Source of the DNA: Prevotella sp.
GTDB lineage: Bacteria; Bacteroidota; Bacteroidia; Bacteroidales; Bacteroidaceae
NCBI GenBank assembly: GCA_017615355.1
Contig: JAGAAJ010000046.1
Location: 28,242 to 92,241, forward strand
Length of the DNA: 64,000 nucleotides
Reading direction: 5' to 3'
Positions 51,804 to 59,093 of the stretch are shown here, piece after piece. The stretch's first letter is position 1. Every line of letters starts with the position of its first letter. The translations under genes were made by a program, and so were the position numbers. The notes below the pieces were generated by a model. That model worked only from the letters and a program-made list of their open reading frames with translations. It was not told where the DNA came from and searched no databases.

Positions 51804-54695
51804 TTACTCCAGTTCATCATACTTTTTTTGAAGCATGTCCATCATCCGCTGAATCGGCTCGTTATCTTTATCCTCTCTAAGGACAAAATTACACTGTTTG
51901 TAAGCCCAGCTATAGTAATATTTGCTGATTTCTTTATCCTTATTGCGAAACAGACTACCAGCATGAAGGCAGACTATGCTGAATTCAAGAATCCTATCTG
52001 AGAGTGCCTTAAAATCATGCGGATGATTCGAATCGTAAGCGTTCAAATTGAAACGAGTACAGTACATCAACACCTCATCATAGATTCGTTTGGCCCCATA
52101 CCAATCATCATTTCGAGCCAAACTATCTGCTCTCTGCCTATAGGTTTTCAACAGGTATTGGGCTTCATTAATCCTTGTCGACAATTTGTTGTACATAGAG
52201 CCAGAAGGAGGAATATGGTCCAAGGTTTTAAGAGCCTTTTCCAAGTCATGATCATTCGTATAAAACATCCCTTTCACATACCAAGGTACTGAATCATTCG
52301 GATATGTGCCACACACCTCATCCAACAGGGCCTCAAAATCCAGCCTTTCTATGGTTGACCGTTCTATTCCATAATAGCTGAAATAGATGGTATAATTTTC
52401 CATCCTTGGCTCTAGCCGTTTTTCAAATATATCAAGGACAACATCTGGTGATAATTCCTTTGGCAATATGACACGGACTGTGGAATCCATGAGATTGCTT
52501 ACCCCTGATTTCAGCTCTTTGGGCACAATGACAGTTTTTATATGATAGGGCTTCACCAAGCAAGACTCACAAGACTTATCATACAGGACTCCACCGATAG
52601 AACAGAAATCTGTATTATCAGGGTGGACACTAAAAGAATCAATAGATGCTGCGAATGAATAATAGCCATCAGTTCTGAACAATTCTTCCATAGTAAAGCC
52701 ATCGTCTTGAGGAGCTTTAACGGGCTTCGGAATATAGAATACGTTCAGCAATGCTGGATTGTTTTCCCACGCTTTAATAGAGTCATCCCAGTTTCTATAT
52801 CTCAATGCTGTCGCCCAATAGCATTTTGTAGTATCGGCAGAAAAAAGAACATTGTTTAATACCACGAAATCCTTATTTTGAGGACTTACTTGAACACTAC
52901 TAAATGGTGGTGACAAACGCCAAGGCATTTCGTAGCCTGTTAGACGCTTCACCGTTGCTGGCAGGTAAAGAGACAAGCCTTCACCATTTTGTTCTAATTC
53001 GCAGTTGACCATCCATGCATCACCGACCTCCTCAATACCTTCCGGAAGAACAATGTTGTTTTTATCAAAAAAAACTCCTGTTAAGGCCCCATTCTTTATG
53101 ACTTTCAGCGACTTAGGCAAGTTTACCGAGACACCATCAAACCGACGGTATGAAATGAGCCCTTCCCCAATATATCGTATCGTATTCGGAAATTTCACTT
53201 TTTCTATAAAACTATTCATAAATAGAACTTCACCATCAGATTCTTCGACATCCGCAACCCCTTGCGGATTATCTATCAACTGGTGGTTCTCATTATATGA
53301 GCTGTCACGACTGAACACAGGTTTAAGTGGGGAATCCGGGTCAAATGCTTCTGAGCAGATCTTTGTCACAGTGTAAGTTTTACCCTCATGCTTCACTTTT
53401 TCAGGAATAGTCACAGTAACTGGCACATCGCCCATTTCTTCACAATGAACCATAGAAAGCTCGGCATTGTCAAGAATGTGGTAGTAGAGGATATAGTCCT
53501 TATAAGAAACGCCGAAATCGGGGAAAGCCTCATAATGGTCTTTGATATAGTCCAAATCTTGATAGTATTCAGGGAGCTCATAGCCACGGAGCGTCACGTT
53601 GTCAAGCAATCTTTTTGCCAGTTGCCTTCTCGTATTGTAATCTACGCGATCTTTACCAATGCTCATTGATGATAGTTCCATTAGCGCATCGCTGTTATCC
53701 AGTTTAGCAGACTCCCTTAGACAAGCAATGGCCTCTTCCGGTTTTGAATTGCTTAACCAGCAATATTTTTTATACAGAATTTTTCCCAATTTCACTTCTA
53801 CCTCACGTATCGCATCTGCTGACCATTGGGGAAAATGCTTTGTTCCAACTTCCAGTTCTGCACGATACATATCTTCCAAAGAGTTAAACAGCTCCAAAAG
53901 CTCTGCTTCGTCAAATTCGTCATCCGCCTGACATAGCTGAATATGTTGTTCTAATAGAGTAATTGTACGGCGATGCTGTCTGATTTGTTCTTCATATGCA
54001 GAAGCTGCCGTAAAAAGATTCTGATTGCGGTCACGAGCCTGTTTGTTCAGATCCATTTGCCTTCCGATTTCCCTCGCACGGTCGAAATCTGAGTGCAAAA
54101 CACATTGCCGCCATTCATATTCTAAAGAATCAATGGTGGTCTCATCAACGTAGGCAAACAACACTGCTCTCAAACGGATAGCCTTCAGTTCGTCTTGATA
54201 ATCCTTTTCTAACTTCTGGAGCTCTTTTTTCATCTCTTCACGATTTTGTTGCTCCAGTTCCCTGCGCTGCCGGTCATACTTCGCCTTCATCTCACGAACG
54301 TAAGCCGCAGTATATACAGCCTGAGTGTAATCGAGACTATCCTTCTGATATAGCACTATCTCAAGTGTTGCCTGAGGTGAAAGATTCCAGTCATTTATTT
54401 TATCAGCATTAAACACTACATATTTTTTGTTGCCGATAGTAATGCTATACCCCTTGATAGTATCGCCAGCGTGAGCACGTGCAAACTGCAGCTGGAACGT
54501 GCCGTTTTGTCCCCTTCCCTGATTAGTCGTAGTACCAGCGCCCTCGAATCTCAACTCCACAGGATTTGTATAGGTCGTTTTAGGCTGTCGGCCATGATAC
54601 TCCAATGTAACACCTCGCTGAGTAATCTGAGCTGATGCAAATATGGAGATAATAAGACTACAAATGGAAAGTATTATGCGGCGTTTCATATTCAT
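51804..54695 (-). CDS. Exported coiled-coil / BspA-type LRR protein paired with the TIR protein
   Basis: A 963-residue protein with signal peptide (MKRRIILSICSLIISIFASAQ; the ATG at 54695 or 54689). An N-terminal beta-domain (residues ~25-110) is followed by a strong coiled coil (~130-280: YDRQRRELEQQNREEMKKEL), a helical SEL1-like part, BspA/LRR_5 repeats (VTVTIPEKVKHEGKTYTVTK, FIEKVKFPNTIRYIGEGLIS, NLPKSLKVIKNGALTG) and a C-terminal TPR-like helical region (LEKALKTLDHIPPSG). No membrane anchor beyond the signal peptide, so it is periplasmic or surface-associated. It is the first gene of the pair; the promoter is TATTTTTG at 54929. Confidence 0.85.
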   Translation of the reverse strand: MNMKRRIILSICSLIISIFASAQITQRGVTLEYHGRQPKTTYTNPVELRFEGAGTTTNQGRGQNGTFQLQFARAHAGDTIKGYSITIGNKKYVVFNADKINDWNLSPQATLEIVLYQKDSLDYTQAVYTAAYVREMKAKYDRQRRELEQQNREEMKKELQKLEKDYQDELKAIRLRAVLFAYVDETTIDSLEYEWRQCVLHSDFDRAREIGRQMDLNKQARDRNQNLFTAASAYEEQIRQHRRTITLLEQHIQLCQADDEFDEAELLELFNSLEDMYRAELEVGTKHFPQWSADAIREVEVKLGKILYKKYCWLSNSKPEEAIACLRESAKLDNSDALMELSSMSIGKDRVDYNTRRQLAKRLLDNVTLRGYELPEYYQDLDYIKDHYEAFPDFGVSYKDYILYYHILDNAELSMVHCEEMGDVPVTVTIPEKVKHEGKTYTVTKICSEAFDPDSPLKPVFSRDSSYNENHQLIDNPQGVADVEESDGEVLFMNSFIEKVKFPNTIRYIGEGLISYRRFDGVSVNLPKSLKVIKNGALTGVFFDKNNIVLPEGIEEVGDAWMVNCELEQNGEGLSLYLPATVKRLTGYEMPWRLSPPFSSVQVSPQNKDFVVLNNVLFSADTTKCYWATALRYRNWDDSIKAWENNPALLNVFYIPKPVKAPQDDGFTMEELFRTDGYYSFAASIDSFSVHPDNTDFCSIGGVLYDKSCESCLVKPYHIKTVIVPKELKSGVSNLMDSTVRVILPKELSPDVVLDIFEKRLEPRMENYTIYFSYYGIERSTIERLDFEALLDEVCGTYPNDSVPWYVKGMFYTNDHDLEKALKTLDHIPPSGSMYNKLSTRINEAQYLLKTYRQRADSLARNDDWYGAKRIYDEVLMYCTRFNLNAYDSNHPHDFKALSDRILEFSIVCLHAGSLFRNKDKEISKYYYSWAYKQCNFVLREDKDNEPIQRMMDMLQKKYDELE

Positions 54696-54928
54696 ATATG
54701 TTTACGTTACTTTTCTTAATCCAATCAATACTGTCCTGTTAAGATTTGGTTTAGTGGAGCTGCTTCTCGAAGTAGAAGATTACGACTTAGCGAACCTTTA
54801 TACCTTCCGATAGTTTTAGGAGCAATCAGACTATGATAGCTGAATAAAAACAAACCACCACCCTGAACTTAGGGTATCATAACCTAAAGTCATGGTCCGT
54901 TTTTTCGACATATCGGCGATACTTGGTG

Positions 54929-54936
54929 CAAAAATA
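54929..54936 (-). promoter_or_regulatory. -7 box (TATTTTTG) for the TIR/LRR operon
   Basis: TATTTTTG on the minus strand, leaving a ~230-nt untranslated leader before the ATG at 54695, unusually long for this window. Confidence 0.5.
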
Positions 54937-55126
54937 CAAAAAGATTTTGAAACCAGCACAATTTTGCAGAAAATTCTTCATCTAAGAACCATAAACCCTG
55001 AAAATCATTGAATAACTATCCTTGGAGCCTACTCAACAAAAATAAGGGTTAAGAGAGAATCATTCCGCTCGGCTCTGCCGCTTGGCTCGTCCAAGAATTT
55101 CTACCAGGGTTTAGACCCGCCTAGAC

Positions 55127-55311
55127 GGTCACGGTCACAGCTGTGACCATATCCACTACACCTCTAACGGCAAATGCAGAATCTTATTAACCGTCTAAAA
55201 TTCAGTCTGTTGAAGAATTCTGTTTCCATATCGTTTCTCTGCGCGGTCACAAAAACGGTCACAGTCAGCAGACGGTCACGGTCACATGGTCACAGCTGTG
55301 ACCGTGTGACC
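55127..55311. repeat. GGTCAC repeat clusters with perfect palindromes
   Basis: The 16-bp palindrome GGTCACAGCTGTGACC occurs at 55133-55148 and 55288-55303. The second copy sits in a 32-bp near-perfect palindrome (55280-55311). Extra GGTCAC copies lie at 55127, 55245, 55257, 55274 and 55280, on the plus strand and spaced 6-17 bp within the second cluster. Confidence 0.85.
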
Positions 55312-55378
55312 ATAACGACGAACTTCAAGCGATTGCAAAAAGTCAGAAGGAATCTCCTGGCGAGTCTAATGCATTGAC

Positions 55379-55412
55379 TTAGCGTTGAATTCTCTCGAGA
55401 ATTTGACGCTAA
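55379..55412. terminator. Hairpin TTAGCGT/ACGCTAA downstream of the sensor kinase gene
   Basis: TTAGCGT..AATTCTC (55379-55394) pairs with GAGAATT..ACGCTAA (55397-55412) with two internal mismatches and a 2-nt loop. It lies downstream of the kinase gene, after the GAGCCTC array; its role as terminator is uncertain because no clear T-run follows. Confidence 0.45.
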
Positions 55413-55413
55413 A

Positions 55414-55484
55414 GGGGCTCCTCAGCAAAATAAAGAGGCTCTTCAGCAGAAAAAACGGCCTCCTTAGACAAATAAACAGCTCCT
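55414..55484. repeat. 21-bp-period GAGCCTC array after the kinase stop codon
   Basis: On the minus strand RGAG units begin at 55483, 55463, 55442 and 55421 (spacing 20, 21, 21) and start immediately after the kinase stop codon. The same family as 639-730 and 23399-23482. Confidence 0.78.
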
Positions 55485-56627
55485 TCAGTATGCCTTCCGC
55501 TTCAGCTCAATGCGGAAGGTGGTGCCGCGGCCGACTTCGGACTGCTTGACGAAGATATGCCCGCGGTGGTATTCCTCCACGATGCGCTTGGCAAGCGACA
55601 AGCCCAGGCCCCAGCCGCGTTTCTTCGTAGTAAAACCGGGACGGAACACGTTGCGGATGTTCTTCTTCTTGATGCCCTTGCCCGTGTCGACGACTTCCAC
55701 CGCCACGGTGTCGCCTTCCTCAAGGAGCCACAGGTCGATCTTGCCCGGCTGGCCTTCCATGGCGTCGACGGCGTTCTTGCAGAGGTTTTCGATCACCCAC
55801 TCGAAAAGCGATGCATTCATCTTGACGATGACGTCGTGACTGGGGTAGTGGCCGCTGATGCTCACCTTCTGCGACGTGCGCTTGTCCATGTAGTCGATGA
55901 CGTGGTCGAGGACGGTGTTCATCGAAGCATCGACGGGCTCTGGTATTGAGCCGATTTTCGAGAAACGCTCGGCAATACGCTCCAAGCGTTTCACATCGTG
56001 CTCCATCTCGGGGATGAGCTCATCCTTGGGATAGGTCTCCTTCAGCATCTCCGTCCAGGCCATGAGGCTCGAGATGGGTGTACCCAACTGGTGTGCCGTC
56101 TCTTTCGACAGGCCCACCCACACCTTGTTCTGCTCGGCACGTTTGCTGGAGAGGAGGGCGAAGATGGCCACGACGACGAAGATCATCACGATGCCGAGTT
56201 GCCAGTAGGGATATTGCGTGAGACGCTTGAGCAGCGTCGACTCGTCGTAGCACACCAGCAGATAGTCGCCTTCGCCCAAGTCGATGGGGATGGTGTCGCC
56301 AGACAGCCGCATCTGCTGGGCATAATTCTCCACGCCAACGGTGTCCTTGATATTGCGGGAGTCAAGCACCTGGCCGGATGCGTCGGTGACGATGACGGGG
56401 ATGGTGGTGTTGCTTTGTATGAACTCCAATGCCAGCGACAGGCCTTTCTCGTCGACCACTTCATTGATGTATTTCATGGCCTTGGCCCAGAGGTCCATCT
56501 TCGTGCGCTCCTCCTGCTTCAGGTCGCTCACCAGCTGATGGCTGACGAAAAGCGAGGCCGCAGCTATCACCACGGCTGCCACCACGAGGATGATCTTTAC
56601 CTGTCTGATTCGGTCGGTCCACTGCAT
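55485..56627 (-). CDS. Sensor histidine kinase
   Basis: A 380-residue inner-membrane kinase. ATG at 56627 (MQWTDRIRQVKIILVVAAVV) is chosen, 4 bp after the upstream stop; 56657 is an in-frame alternative. Two membrane spans flank a periplasmic sensor of ~110 residues (IKDTVGVENYAQQMRLSGDT). The H-box is VGLSKETAHQLGTPISSLMA, with N-box NLCKNAVDAMEG, and G-boxes VDTGKGIKKKN and GWGLGLSLAKRIVEE. No response regulator is adjacent, so the partner is elsewhere. It is co-transcribed with the upstream small beta-sandwich protein. Confidence 0.93.
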   Translation of the reverse strand: MQWTDRIRQVKIILVVAAVVIAAASLFVSHQLVSDLKQEERTKMDLWAKAMKYINEVVDEKGLSLALEFIQSNTTIPVIVTDASGQVLDSRNIKDTVGVENYAQQMRLSGDTIPIDLGEGDYLLVCYDESTLLKRLTQYPYWQLGIVMIFVVVAIFALLSSKRAEQNKVWVGLSKETAHQLGTPISSLMAWTEMLKETYPKDELIPEMEHDVKRLERIAERFSKIGSIPEPVDASMNTVLDHVIDYMDKRTSQKVSISGHYPSHDVIVKMNASLFEWVIENLCKNAVDAMEGQPGKIDLWLLEEGDTVAVEVVDTGKGIKKKNIRNVFRPGFTTKKRGWGLGLSLAKRIVEEYHRGHIFVKQSEVGRGTTFRIELKRKAY

Positions 56628-56631
56628 GTGC

Positions 56632-57132
56632 TTAGTAATTTTCCAGGATTTCCGCATGCCGCTTGCGCTTGTTTTCCTTCCTGTTCTTCCATTTCTTGGG
56701 AATGAGATAGCCTATCAGACCGAAGAGGTTGCCGTTGGGATTGGCAGCGGCCAGCTCTGCCTCTATCTGGGCTTGTTTCTTGATTCGCTCGCGCAGCTCG
56801 TCCATGCCGTCGTCCTCTTTCTTTCCCTTGCCCAATACCAGCACCTCGCCTAGGTTGTTCAGCTTGGAGATGAGATACACGGTGTCGGCGGTCTGATAGG
56901 TGTTGATGAGGCTGCTCTCGTAGTTGACGTGGGAAAAGAGGAAGGTATGGAGGCTGTCGGGAATGGTGACGAAGCCCAGCGAGTCGGTGGTGGCGATGAA
57001 GTGGTGGCTCTGCACGTTGACACCCCGCAAAGGAGCGCCGGTCTCTACATCGACCGTCACTAGCCTGCGCTGTGCTGTGGCAGTGGTCACACACACAACG
57101 AGCAGGAAGAACAGGAGCCTCGCAGCTTTCAT
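56632..57132 (-). CDS. Exported carboxypeptidase-regulatory-like protein
   Basis: A 166-residue exported protein starting at 57132 (MKAARLLFFLLVVCVTTATA), since the frame to 57168 crosses the promoter. The mature part is a CarboxypepD_reg-like beta-sandwich (VTVDVETGAPLRGVNVQSHH, then SLGFVTIPDSLHTFLFSHVN) followed by a charged helix and a basic C-terminus (KKWKNRKENKRKRH). It ends 4 bp before the kinase ATG; it may be an accessory or ligand-binding partner of the kinase (inference). The -7 box ends 5 bp before its ATG. Confidence 0.8.
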   Translation of the reverse strand: MKAARLLFFLLVVCVTTATAQRRLVTVDVETGAPLRGVNVQSHHFIATTDSLGFVTIPDSLHTFLFSHVNYESSLINTYQTADTVYLISKLNNLGEVLVLGKGKKEDDGMDELRERIKKQAQIEAELAAANPNGNLFGLIGYLIPKKWKNRKENKRKRHAEILENY

Positions 57133-57137
57133 CTTTG

Positions 57138-57145
57138 CAAAAATA
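57138..57145 (-). promoter_or_regulatory. -7 box (TATTTTTG) for the 57132-55485 operon
   Basis: TATTTTTG on the minus strand; five bases separate it from the ATG, predicting a leaderless mRNA. Confidence 0.55.
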
Positions 57146-57252
57146 GGCAGAAAGCTGCACGCGAACAAATTCTTTATGCAAAATTAAGCACTATTCGCAC
57201 TCGTTTGCAGATGATGCTACTGCCCAGTCATACGTTGTTTTGGAGAGAAAGA

Positions 57253-57295
57253 ATGGGAAATTACGGTAGTAATATCCTTTCCCGTAATTTCCCAT
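57253..57295. terminator. susC-susD terminator
   Basis: ATGGGAAATTACGG (57253-57266) and CCGTAATTTCCCAT (57282-57295) form a perfect 14-bp stem with a 15-nt loop. It lies 19 bp after the susD stop. Confidence 0.88.
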
Positions 57296-57313
57296 CATCT
57301 CTTTCAAAAGAGG

Positions 57314-59062
57314 CTACTTGAACCTATAAGGCAGGTCGCCCTTTGCCCAGTTGGTGCCATCGCCCCAGCCAGGATTCTGCTCTAAGACGCCTTCCGACAG
57401 GGTCACCTGATCCTCGGGAATCTTGAAGAAACCACCACCAGTATCACGGTAGCGCTGCATGAAGTCGTTGGTGAAGGCATACTCACCCTCGATGCCTTGG
57501 TTCAGGATGTGGTTGCCCACCTGGTTCTTCACCTTCTCCTGCACATCGCCCCAGCGGCGCAGGTCGTTCCAGCGCAGGGCCTCGAAGCAGAGCTCGTAGC
57601 GGCGCTCCTTCTTCAGGAGTGACAGGCTGTAGGGAAGATCGCCCAGACCGGCACGCTGGCGCACGGCATTCAGGCCGCTCTTGCCATTATAGACAACGGC
57701 ACCGTCGGTGAGCTCGGAGTGCATGAGCAGCACGTCGGCGAAGCGGAGCCACACGAGCGACTGTGTAAGACCTGTCTGGCGGTTGTTCTCACTGCCGTAG
57801 TAGTAGCCATAGCTGAGATAGCGGCCGCTGTGGTCCTCGTTGTAGGCCTCACAGCCAATGTATTTCTTGGCCAGCAGATTGGTGTTCTCCACCTCCTTGG
57901 CCTTGTCGCCAGGATAGTTGGGAATCTCTACGGCACGGTCGCAGATGGAGCCTACACGGCGATAGTCGCCGGCATAGTCGGGATCGGCAGCCCAGTCAGT
58001 CCACAGCTTCTCGCACACAGGACCGTTTGAATATCCCTGCACGGAGAAGGGGAAGGCGGCCTCGGTGGTCTTGCGGAGACCGTAGAACTCCACGATACGG
58101 TTGTGGCGCAGCTGTGCGTCGGCACTCCATCCGGGCTTGTTAGACATCTTGACGGCGAACATATTCTCTATGTTCTCGTCGGTCTCCCAGTTCAGGCCGT
58201 TGTCGATGTCATACTTATAGTCCTTGCCGGTATAAGGATTGGTGTAGGGCCAGAGATTACGCTGGTCGCTGACCAAACCGTAGCCGCTGTTCTTGATGCA
58301 GTCCTCCAGCCAGGCCGCAACCTGGGTCTTGGAGATGCTTCCACCTTCGGCCAAAGGCAGCTCGGACTTGCCGTAGAAGCCCGTATAGAACAGCCACACG
58401 CGAGCCATCATGCCCTCGGCAGACCACTTGGATGCATGTCCGTCGCCGAAATTGGGATACTTGGTGGAGGGTGCCACCTCGATGGCGGTCTTCAGGTCGC
58501 TGGCAATCTGAGCATAGACCTCGTCGGCAGTGGCTCTGGGCAGATTCTGCGGAGCTGTCGAGAGTACCAAGGGTACACCGTTGAACACTTGAGCCAGGTT
58601 GAAGTAGTACCAGGCACGGAGGAAGTGAATCTCGCACAACAGCTGGTTCTTCTTATCTGCAGAGCTCCATTCAGTTACGTTGTCGATGGTCTCCAGGGCA
58701 TTGTTGGCACGGTTGATGCCTGCATAGCGCTGCTTCCAAAGAGGTTTCATCCAATCAACATAGGCGTTCATCAGGCGATCAACGCCCTGGGCACCAATGT
58801 TACTTTGGCTACCACCGCCCAGACGGTCGTCGGAGGCGATATCGAAGATGAAGAACGGGTCTTCCTCGGGGTCGGCCAGGTTACGGTTCATCACAGAGTA
58901 GATACCATTCACCATCTGTGTGGCATCCGTCTCGTTGACGGGGAAGTTCGAGGTGTCCTTCTTCGTGAGGTTATCTGTGTCAAGGAAGTCGTCACAGGCG
59001 CATAAACCGCCGATGAGGCAGAGAGCGCAGAAAAATTGAAATATTGTCTTCATAATGCTCAT
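57314..59062 (-). CDS. SusD/RagB-like nutrient-binding outer-membrane lipoprotein
   Basis: A 582-residue lipoprotein (lipobox IGGLCACDDFLDTD); ATGs at 59062 and 59053 (MKTIFQFF) are both possible. SusD-family TPR-like features: RYAGINRANNALETIDNVTE, EIHFLRAWYYFNLAQVFNGV, SLVWLRFADVLLMHSEL and LKKERRYELCFEALRWNDLR. It forms the lid over the SusC transporter and binds oligosaccharides at the surface. It follows susC by 31 bp. The substrate cannot be named: no glycoside hydrolase is in the window. Confidence 0.95.
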   Translation of the reverse strand: MSIMKTIFQFFCALCLIGGLCACDDFLDTDNLTKKDTSNFPVNETDATQMVNGIYSVMNRNLADPEEDPFFIFDIASDDRLGGGSQSNIGAQGVDRLMNAYVDWMKPLWKQRYAGINRANNALETIDNVTEWSSADKKNQLLCEIHFLRAWYYFNLAQVFNGVPLVLSTAPQNLPRATADEVYAQIASDLKTAIEVAPSTKYPNFGDGHASKWSAEGMMARVWLFYTGFYGKSELPLAEGGSISKTQVAAWLEDCIKNSGYGLVSDQRNLWPYTNPYTGKDYKYDIDNGLNWETDENIENMFAVKMSNKPGWSADAQLRHNRIVEFYGLRKTTEAAFPFSVQGYSNGPVCEKLWTDWAADPDYAGDYRRVGSICDRAVEIPNYPGDKAKEVENTNLLAKKYIGCEAYNEDHSGRYLSYGYYYGSENNRQTGLTQSLVWLRFADVLLMHSELTDGAVVYNGKSGLNAVRQRAGLGDLPYSLSLLKKERRYELCFEALRWNDLRRWGDVQEKVKNQVGNHILNQGIEGEYAFTNDFMQRYRDTGGGFFKIPEDQVTLSEGVLEQNPGWGDGTNWAKGDLPYRFK

Positions 59063-59093
59063 TTTTTCATTATTCCATTCCTTTCTCTCATTC

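Larger units (their letters stand above)
54937..55484. other. Non-coding region with palindromes upstream of the TIR/LRR operon
   Basis: No credible gene. It holds two GGTCAC clusters, a hairpin (TTAGCGT...ACGCTAA, 55379-55412) and a GAGCCTC array, listed separately. The segment at 55032-55055 (GGAGCCTACTCAACAAAAAT) resembles one unit of the array. A mobile-element remnant or regulatory region is possible. Confidence 0.5.

Noticed and set aside
50693-54695. Thoeris or another named TIR defence system
   Set aside because: The partner is an exported coiled-coil/LRR protein, not a SIR2-like effector (ThsA) or other known one, and the TIR protein is membrane-anchored.
55127-55311. CRISPR-like or integron attC site in the GGTCAC clusters
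   Set aside because: Repeats are short palindromes without uniform spacing, and no integrase or cas gene is near.
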